Assembly (NCBI GenBank): GCA_014905825.1
Contig: JACGCN010000028.1
Coordinates: 558,001 to 622,000 of the forward strand
Source of the DNA: Lyophyllum atratum
Taxonomy: Eukaryota > Basidiomycota > Agaricomycetes > Agaricales > Lyophyllaceae
Direction of reading: 5' to 3'
DNA: 64,000 nt
The translations under genes and the position numbers were made by a program. The stretch's first letter is position 1; every line of letters begins with the position of its first letter. Below, one piece after another: positions 55,339 to 64,000 of the stretch. The notes under the pieces were generated by a model. The model was not told the DNA's origin and did not search any database. It worked only from the letters and a program-made list of their open reading frames with translations.

Positions 55339-57563
55339 TTAGGGCTCGTCAGCCTCGGTGTCAATTTTCGATCTAACCCCCCTCGCCGTCAAAATGCGCT
55401 CCTGGTCGGCATCGATAAACCGCTGGGGTCGCGCTACCTGCGTCGCGTCCTTGTTCTTGTGCACAAGAATCATCGACTTATTCTCGCGGTATAGCCTGTC
55501 TATATCCTCCAGATGTCTATTCGCGGTCTCGGGATAAATCAGCCAGATCAGCTGTGGTGCATATGTCAGTGTCAAGTGCTAGCAAAGCCAAGTCACTGGA
55601 AGACATACGGGCACGAAGATGGCGTTGAAGACCATCCAGATTAGATAAAATCGCCACCCAAGGTTGGCTATCCCGGTCGGCGTTATCTGCACGATAACAT
55701 AATTGGAGATCCTGCAGGTACCCAAGTGGTAAGCCTACGATGTACACAGTGCAGGATACCTATTTCGAAGACAACGTACCAATTTGATGCAGTCCCCAGT
55801 GCAGCGCCCTTGGTGCGCATGGACAAACTGTTGATTTCAGTAGGGTATAGCCACGGGACGCCCTATCGTCATGAATCGTAAGCAAGTGCTTTCGAAATAA
55901 GCCGATAATTCTCACCTGCCAGCAGACTCCGAAGAAAACGTAATACAAGAAGAAGAACGCGGTAGCCCCAGCTCCAAACTTCGTTCCGTTCTCAGGATCG
56001 TCCGTCTGGGAGAGCAGCCCCGAGATGAATGCGTAGCAAACAAATTGCCCTGCAGCACCCCACATCATCATTTTCCGGCGTCCGGCCCTCTCGATCAGGA
56101 CAAGACCGGCGAAGGAGAAGATAAGGTAGGACACGGAGTTGCAGGCGGCGAGTAGACGGGATAGATTGTTTGACAGGCCGACGGAGTTTTGAAGGACCAA
56201 AGGCAAGCTGAGGATGAGGAGATCAGTAGGAGGAATGGTTTGAGGGCGGAGACAAGACAGACTAATAGCTCGTGACGTTGATCCCGACGAGCTGCTGCAT
56301 CCATTGGGTACCTGGAAAGAAAGTATAAGCTTGGTGAAAGCACTCTTGGGTAGGATCACACGAACCTGCACCAAGAAGGAGCCGCTGTATCATGCCAGTG
56401 TCTCCAGTTTTGCCACGTAGGATATCTGACCAACTTGGGGCCGTCTCCTTCTCAATCCTGACGGCCTCCAGAATCTCCTCCTTCTGGTCAACGATCAAGT
56501 CGTCCTTGGCCGTGATACCATTTCCCTCGAGAGCCACCAGAACGCGTATACCTTCCTCCTCGTAGCCATGAGCGAGAAGCCAACGAGGGCTTTCTGGTAA
56601 CCAGGGAATAGTCGCAAAGAGGATAACGGAGAAGACCAGTTGGAAGGCGATAGGGAATCGCCAGGCAATGCTTCCTCCCAGGAAACTGAAACCGTAAGTC
56701 ATCCAGTTACTCAAGGAGAAACCGGCGATGTTCATGCTAAGACGTATACAGTGAGCTGGGGATTACATGTAGAGATGGGTGATCATACATCATTTCGAAC
56801 ACGACTAATTTGCCTCGCCACGTAGGTTTTGATGTTTCACTTTGCCATACAGGTGCGGTCGCCGTATTCATACTGCGCAGAGACGGTTCAGATTCGGACC
56901 AGAATGCCAAGAGTATTGTTTCTTACCCGTTTCCAACGCCTTTGAGTGACCGATTTCCGTTAGGTAAATGAAAAGATAGACACTAAGCAAGCAGTACCCA
57001 CCAGTAATTAATCGGGCTACGATCATCTGTGGAACAGAGTACGCGGAGGCTTGAAGAATCGCTCCAATGGACATTATAACGACGCCGATCATGAACGTCT
57101 TTTTCCGGCCCATGTTCTCTCCTAATGTATCAAGATTGACCTTAGGGCATGGGTGAAGTCAAAGGAGACCTTACCAAAGACAAAGGCACCCATAGCACCG
57201 AAGAAACTGCAGATACTCCCTCAAATAAAGGCCAACACATGAAAGGTCTTACTCACCAGCCAATATCATATAATGAAACGATTGTTCCTTGAAGATTCGG
57301 GTTTGGATTGCCCATAGTATTCAGAAAGTCGTCCGTGACGATGATTCCACCGAACACTCCCTGATCATATCCTGCACCATGATCAGCAAAGCAAGCATCA
57401 GATAGCACAGCCAAGACGTACCAAAGAGGGTCATCGCAGTCGTGCAAGCCACGGTGACCCAGATATTCAGCTGGTTCCCCGTCATCCCAAGATACGGCTT
57501 TCTCTTCTGGCTCGTGGCGTCATGGCCATCGCCAGAACTTGAAGCAACGGTTTCACTGCCCAT
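55339..57563 (-). CDS. MFS sugar transporter
   Basis: A twelve-segment sugar porter of the plasma membrane. It starts at 57563 with a hydrophilic tail, then GYDQGVFGGIIVTDDFLNTM, GENMGRKKTFMIGVVIMS, YSVPQMIVARLITG, SETSKPTWRGKLVVFEM, the motif PESPRWLLAHGYEEEG, TQWMQQLVGINVTSYLPLVL, LVLIERAGRRKMMMWGAAGQ, GVPWLYPTEINSLSMRTKGA and PETANRHLEDIDRLYRENKS. These are the standard family signatures (GRK/R loops, PESPR, PETxxxxLEEID). About eight short introns. The long loop around 56400-56600 is normal for the family. The gene appears intact. The substrate class (hexose, disaccharide or polyol) cannot be told by eye. Confidence 0.92.
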
Positions 57564-58653
57564 AAGGTCTCGCGATAAGTTTCACTGGCACAGCCTGAGA
57601 GGTCGTAGCGACGAGAGGTTCGAAGCTACCTTGGTTCTTCCCCATCCCCGAGCCTCATATACCTGTAAGAACCCGAAGAATTGGAAAAAGCCATGCAGTA
57701 GTGGCTTTGCAGGCGGCAGCGCGGTCCGGGTCCGAGATAAACTGTTCAAGCGGGTACACCCTGGTACACACAATGTGCACCCCCAGCTTCGCCACCTTCG
57801 AAAACCAAAGTTTGTATTGCGTAGCCGGCTTGGTATTTCCAAACTTCAGAGGCACGCTACCTCCTAAATGGGAAAAGGTCACATGCAGCCTGGGGTTCAT
57901 CACGTTCTGAGCGCGACGAGACTAGAGATGCGCCTGGCAGTCTACTGTCTGTGGCAGACGTCCGTCTGGCATCTTCGTACAGCAAGAATTTATGATTATG
58001 CTTCGAAGAAATTTGAATGGTGCATTCAAGTCTATTCAAGTCTGATCAAGCCCTGAGGCGGGGGTGGGGTTGCGCCATATGTCCCTAAGCGAGACAACAG
58101 GTGGGGGTGGGGCGCGGCGCCGATTATGATATAACGAGCTAAAAATGGGTGGGGGCTCCACGATCCGAGTCCAAAAACCGGCTTCGCGACGCGTACCGCT
58201 TATCAGGGATTACGCGCGGCGCAAAGTTATGCCGCCTACTCGTATTCCACTCAAACATATCCCCAAACCTCCGAGTCCTTTAACCCAGCAATCATTATAA
58301 CATTTATACAAAGAAAACCCAAAGGAAGCATACCCATAAATATAGGGGAAGCAATCAGAGGAGGAGTGATGTCAACGTAAAAAAGAAAGAAAAAAAGAGC
58401 GGAATTTAAGACCAGCAGCAGTAGTATCGAACAACAAAAAGTGAAAATCGGAAAACATGGCACACAGGACAAACACCGGGACGGACTAGAACTAAAATAA
58501 GGATTCGTTTTTCGTGAGCAGATTGGGAGTCGTGGGGTAGCAGGGGGGATTTAATTAGATGTGGGATGGGGTGTGAGGGGGGAGAAACATGCACACAAAG
58601 AAAAAACGAGTGAGGGAGGTAGCAGATATATCATAATTTGTTCATCATCAGCA
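57564..58653. other. Intergenic, 1.1 kb
   Basis: Promoter of the sugar transporter and 3' untranslated region of the kinase gene. Only short frames. Confidence 0.45.
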
Positions 58654-61600
58654 TCATAATTTGAGTTCCGTCAAGACGCGTCGCGCAAGCATCTGGTACT
58701 GCCAACCGTCCCCACTCGCTCTTCGGAACTGAATTCCATGCAGCGGGAGCCACGGCACCTTCACCCCACCCGTCAGCCAACAATTCAACATAGTGAGGGG
58801 AAGATAAAGAACACACCTTCACGATGTTAATCTCAAAGCGCACACTCAGGGTATTATTTCCCATGCTCTCAAACACCTCCCGGTCCACCTCACCCGTCGG
58901 CATCGGGCTCGGACTCCTCGCAGGCTGCGGCGACGGCGCCCTGGCGCCAAAATCGCGGGGTATCGGCGGGAGCATCTTCGTCTTCGGCGACGTCCCCGGT
59001 GTCGGTGTACTCGGTGAATGCGAACGCGCAGGCGGCATCGCATCCATATCACCCGACGGCACCGCCATCAATCCATTTTGGTGGTCAGGCACCGCAGTAT
59101 GGTTTGGCGAGACATTAAAGAAGGACGAGGAGCCGCTCGGGGTGGTGGTCAGCGTCGTGGTGGCGACAGAGGGTCGGCCGGGCTGCTCTCCTCCGCGGGA
59201 TTTATCCATCGACACCGACGCCTCGCGGTCCTTGGCCTTTTCGCGCTTCATGCCAAAGGACAGCTTGGATGCCTTCTTGACGATGGACGGGCGGTTCGAC
59301 ACAGCGGCTCCGCTGGGCTCGCCCGACCCGGTCGAGGTTGTCTGCTGGTGTGCGCGTGCGCGGACCGTTGGTGTGTCGACGGTGGACATATCGATGGACG
59401 GCAGATGAATACACTCGAACCCGCCTTTCGTTTCCCGATATTGCACCTGCATACGGTCCAGCACACGCCGAATGTCCGCCTTGATGACAGGCGGCGGCTT
59501 CGTCGACGTCGTAGCCACACTACAAACGAAAAAAAAGCCAATATCAGCCTGAATACCACTGAAAAAAAAATGAGCACGAACCTAAACAACCCCTTCAGAA
59601 AGACAGGCTTAAAATCCTTCTCATTATGATGCCTCTCATCCTCCTCCTTAAACCCCTCCTCCTCCTCCTCCCCATGCCCCCGATGCCCCATCGCAGTCGT
59701 AGTCGCAGTAGCCACACCCCCCACCTCCTCCTCCTCCCTCCCCTCCTTCATATCCTCCTCCCCCCTCGCGAACAGCCGATCCGCAAGCGGCCTCACACCC
59801 CCCCCATACCCCGTCGACGGCCTCCGATGCCTCCCAAACGTCCCCGTCCCTGTCCCCCCACCTCCCTCCGCTCCACCCCCGCCAGCACCCATTAACGCCG
59901 CGCCCGTACTGCTCCTCCTCGAATGCCTCGTCGCCCTCCCCTGCGGATCCAAAATCGTCGCAGCACGCCTATGCACGCTCCCCAACGGCTGGCTCAAGCT
60001 ATGCATCACCGACTTCTGCGCCTGCGCCCTCATAGGTGTCTTTCCCTCCTCCTCCTCCTCATCCAAACCCTCGGCCTTCTCATCATGATCGTGCTCCCCG
60101 TCCTGTAGAGGCTTCTCCCGTTCGCCAGAGGGCCGTGGGGACCCAGCGAGCCCCACGAGAATCGTCCCGCGTTTCCCGGCGGTCCCGTGGTGATGGTGCT
60201 TCTTGCTCCCGTCCTCGCTGGCCCTCCCCCCGACGAGGAGACTTCCAAACTTGCGCACGAGCGTCGCACCCGCCGATAAAGGCCCAGGCCCATGTTCCGC
60301 CTCCCTCTCCCTCTCCCTCTCTCTTTCCCTCTCCTCCCATTCCTGTTCCCCCCTCTCAACAAACGTACCCACCTCAGGCCCCGCCGTCCTCGGCGCCTCC
60401 CCAACCCCCCACGCCGCAGGATTAATCTTCATCGGCTCCCCATGCTCCGACACCTGTACCTGTCCCCCTCCCCCTCCCTGCCCCTGTCCTCCCCCACCCC
60501 CACCAAACATCCCCCCCCACCCCCTCGCCAACACCGTCGGCCTCTGACTCATCGAATGACTCCTCCTATGCGTACTCGCCGGCGGCACCCTCGGCAGTCC
60601 CCTCCCGCTCCCTCCCCCACCCTTCCCGCCCAACCCCAACGTCTGGCTCTGACTCTCCCTCTCCGTAGGGGTATGTGGGGGCTGCTGATGCCCACTGGTC
60701 CCAGCAGAAGGCGACGGCGGCGGCAGCCCCGCGTCCCTCGCCCTCGGTACGGGCGCTGCATGCGCAAAGCCCGGCGTCGTAGGCGTCGTGGGCGCGCCCG
60801 CAGCGGTATCATACGACATCCCCGAATAGTGCGACGTCTCCGGTGCGGGGAGCCTCGGGAGCGGCATGCTATAATCCGCCCTCTCCCCCTCCCTCTCCCT
60901 CTCTCTCTCTTTCCTCTGGGGGGGCTGTTGTTGTTGTTGTTGTTGGTGTTGTTGGTGTGGTGGTTGGGTTGGCGTAACAGTCTGTACATGGTGCTCTTCC
61001 CCGGTACCCTGCCCAGCGACGGTCCCAGCAGGGTCCAACACACTCAACTGCGAACTCGCAAACACCCCCGGGCCATACACCCTCTCCCTCTCCAACTTCT
61101 CCCTCGCAAGATAATACATCGACACCAGCGGATGGAACCCGCTCGTCGGATCCGGAGGTTCTCCCCCATGTCCATGCCCATACGCGCCCCCGAGGGACCC
61201 GGACGATGTGGGTGGGGAGTGGGAGAGGGGGGAGCCGGGCGGGGAGGAGGCGGGGGAGAAGAGCTTGCGGCGGTAGAAGTCGAAGCCTGAGAAGCGCTTT
61301 CCTTTCTTCGAGGGCGTGGGCGGTGGATCCCCCGCTGTCCCCGTCTTCGCACCACCACCACCACCACCACCGCCAAGCGAGGATGAAGCCCCGTCGAACG
61401 AGATGGCAAGGCTGGAGTTGGAGAACTCGCCCCACCTGTTCGTGCTCGTGTTGTTGTTGTTGGTGTTGTGGGACGGGGAGGTGGTGGTAGTGTGCCCGTT
61501 AAGCCCCCCGGGGATAGACCGCTTCCGCTCCCAATGCTGCACCGCACGCGCATAGTTCTCACTCTCCAGCACCCCAACAAGCTTCCTCTCAATATCGTCC

Positions 61601-63069
61601 TCCGACCCAAACTCGAAGCCCTGCATCCCGCGGACGACCTGGCGGTCGAGTTCGTCCGCGCGCAGGGGTTCGCGGTGGAGCATGTGTGGGTCGGGGGCGC
61701 CGTTGAAGCCGCGTACCATCCATGGATGGGACATGACTTCGGAGAGGGGGGCGCGCGCGGCGGGGTTGGTGACGAGCATGCGCCCGAGGAGGTGTTTGCA
61801 TTCTACATTTAAGGGGGGGCACTTTAGTTTAGGAGAAGAGGGGAAGGGGGAGGGACGCACCGGCACTAAGCCATACAGGGTACTCCACGAGTCCGCGTTT
61901 GATCTTCGCGTGGAGCGCGGGCATGCTCTGGTCGTCGAACGGGACTTTCCCGCACACCAGGACGTACAGCACCACTCCGAAGCTCCAGACATCGACTTCG
62001 GGGCCGGTGTAGACCTTTGCGTTGAGGAGCTCGGGGGCGGCGAAGTAGAGGGAGCCGCAGAAGGTGTTGAGACGGGTGGTGGGGTCGAATAGGTTGGATA
62101 GGCCAAAGTCGATGATTTTGATGTTGCCGGTTTGTGATATGAGGATGTTTTCAATCTTGAGGTCTATCATGGAGCCCAAGTTAAGATTTTAAATTTTAAG
62201 TGATAAGTGGGGGGTGCGAGGGGGACTGACCGCGATGAACGACGTTATTCTGATGGCAGTAGTTGAGCGCGCTCCCGATCTGACGTGCAAACTTGCGTGC
62301 GACGCGCTCGCGGAGGCGGCCGTGCGCAATGATGTAGTCGAGCATCTGGCCGCCGTTGACGTACTCGAAGACCATGTAGTAGTGATGCTGGTGGATGATC
62401 ATCTCGCGCATGCCACAGATATACGGGTGGTGGAGGAGCATGGAGAGGGCCGCTTCGCGGAGGGTGCGGATCTCCTTGGAGGCGTCCTTGGAGGCCTGCT
62501 TCGCTGCGCTATCGGACGTGCCGTTGGTCGCGGGGGGCGCGCCCGGGTGTGTTCGTGGCAGAATCTTGACGGCGAGCTACGGGGTGATCAGTAGGTACGA
62601 TGGACAGGATAAAACACCATGGACGGACCTTTTCGCCGGTGACGTTGTGGGTGGCGAGTTTGACTTTGCCCATGCTGCCAGCGCCGAGGGTCTTGCTGAG
62701 GGTGTAGTCGCCCAGGAGTCGGTTTGTGCGGCTGGGGCGGCTGGAGGAGCCATCTCGTGTCCTCCTCGAGCTCGTGGTAGGCGTGTCGCGCGAAGAACGG
62801 TCCTTGTCCTTTGTGTCGCTGGAGCTGTTGTTGGCAGACGAGGGGGGCGGCATGGAGAGGGGCCGTGGCTTGTGGGCGGAGGAGTTGGGGCGTGGCACGG
62901 CTGCTGCGCCTGAAGATGGCGAGGTTGATCCCATTGTGTGGGTGGTCGCCTGTGATATGGGCAGATCAAACTCGTGGCCGGGGACCATCCCTCCATGTGA
63001 GGGCGTAGCCACTCCGTCTTCAGGGACCTGGTTGAGCTGCGGCGCCAGCGAGGTCGGGTACAGGCTCAT
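58654..63069 (-). CDS. KIN1: KIN1/MARK-type Ser/Thr protein kinase with KA1 domain
   Basis: The start at 63069 gives a Ser/Pro-rich lead, then the kinase: [72 protein letters not shown], activation loop [16 protein letters not shown] (with the Thr that upstream kinases phosphorylate), [20 protein letters not shown] and [20 protein letters not shown] very long low-complexity region (poly-Gly, His, Gln, Glu/Arg tracts) follows. The C-terminal KA1 domain reads [11 protein letters not shown], an intron, then [20 protein letters not shown] and ends [11 protein letters not shown] at 58654; an apparent stop further on comes from reading the last intron. This family controls polarity and exocytosis at the plasma membrane, where KA1 binds acidic lipids. 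About six introns. Confidence 0.92.
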
Positions 63070-64000
63070 GGTGGTGGGTGAGCGCGTCCGACGGTGTTAA
63101 TGAGGACTGCAGCGGGCAGGGAACGCTGGAGTTCGTGGCAGGAAATATCGGTATGTGTGGGTGGACACTGGCGCCGCTTGTGGGAGAATGCACAGTCCAA
63201 CACATCCATCATCAACTTTTTTTTCAGATTCATCAACCGAATAACAGCGAATATATTCATCACACAACTAATTCCAAGTGCAAGCCCATTGCTTTCACCT
63301 TCCCCACCTTCTCTCGGGCCGGCCATGCATGTTCCAACTACGAGGGTTTCGCACATGTTACGCAAGTATTCCCCAGACCTCCACAAGATCAACTACTGGA
63401 GAGGCAGCTCCCAACATTCCCCATGCCTAACTTCCACCCTGAAGCAACCTCCCGAGCTATCGATCATCGGATCGCAACTTCCATGACACACACCATAGTA
63501 TGTCGACCGCCTTCAACAGTTTTAGTGGCCGGCGCCTTACTTATCCCTCTCGCAGATAGCGGACGCTCCGCAGGACACAAGCCTGTACGCACGCTCCGTC
63601 TTGTGCGCACATTAAAGAGCAAGCCTCGGCGCTGTGCAGCTCACCAGACTATTTGCAATACACATACACGGTTTACCTCGACTCAGCACCAGGTAAACGC
63701 TCAGCGCAGCTGCACAAGAGGAAGACAAGGACGAATCTCACACAACGAAAACGAACCGAAGCAGTCGCCGGAAAGCTGGCATCCGACCATATGCAGTATA
63801 CGCAGCACAACAGGAGAAGCATAGGCCTTACGAGACGAAATGACAGGTCCCAGACCCACCTTCACTTCATCTCAACGCGGAGGGACCGCTTTCCCGATCT
63901 AACGCATTCATCTACGACTCGAAACGACGCAACAGCGCGAGGACTCGAAGCCAAATTTTGCACAGGCAGGCAGACGGATTAGCTGCGCCAGGAGGCTCAA
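63070..64000. other. Upstream region of the kinase gene
   Basis: Leader and promoter of KIN1, then sequence without a recognisable gene to the window end. Frames at 63078-63824 are not convincing. Confidence 0.4.

Noticed and set aside
59248..62154. Single 968-codon frame starting at 62154
   Set aside because: Its first ~90 codons and the last part are other frames or intron sequence of the kinase; only the middle is the kinase's own exon.
1..64000. CRISPR array or prokaryotic operon signals
   Set aside because: The gene structures are eukaryotic throughout; no spaced short repeats of that kind are seen.

Overview
The window comes from a filamentous basidiomycete, most likely an Agaricomycete. 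Genes are split by many short GT-AG introns (about 50-60 bp), both strands are densely coded, and the gene families fit: a KIN1-type kinase with KA1 domain, an N-terminally Q-rich Zn(II)2Cys6 regulator, F-box/LRR-like proteins and a non-LTR retrotransposon with RNase H. Identifications come from reading the conceptual proteins; no database search was possible.

Layout. 0-5.3 kb: a tail-to-tail pair of paralogous tiny Gly/Tyr-rich proteins that also share their promoter and leader DNA, then DPH2 (diphthamide synthesis) on the minus strand. 5.3-22.6 kb: a decaying accessory island. It holds a broken AlkB-like dioxygenase, a very short NLR-like protein that stops just before the NACHT P-loop, a 6.6-kb LINE (ORF1 gag-like, ORF2 EN-RT-RNase H) with a 12-bp target-site duplication that split a small minus-strand gene, a complete PIF/Harbinger transposon (47-bp perfect TIRs, TTA duplication, Myb/SANT-like protein plus frameshifted DDE transposase), and a tandem pair of unknown paralogous genes. 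23-43.6 kb: mostly housekeeping and transport genes: chromate transporter, TOM70, a secreted GH43 glycosidase, an F-box-like gene bracketed by two ~300-bp direct repeats, a P1B-type heavy-metal ATPase with a Cys-rich N-terminus, a second F-box gene, a mitochondrial-carrier-like protein, DPH3, and a coiled-coil protein. 43.6-46.8 kb: no supportable gene. 46.8-64 kb: a large Zn(II)2Cys6 transcription factor with three unusually long introns around its DNA-binding exons, a Rieske-DUF455 fusion, an MFS sugar transporter and a KIN1/MARK-type kinase.

Functional links: DPH2 and DPH3 act in the same first step of diphthamide formation on elongation factor 2 and lie about 36 kb apart. GH43 and the sugar transporter fit plant-polysaccharide use. 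The chromate transporter and P1B ATPase both concern metal or oxyanion handling. None of these pairs is an obvious cluster. The most unusual items are the paralogous Gly/Tyr-rich pair, the truncated NLR with an N-terminal Asn/Gly-rich motif, the LINE-split gene, the intron that appears to have become coding in one of the tandem paralogues, and the long-intron block in the transcription factor.
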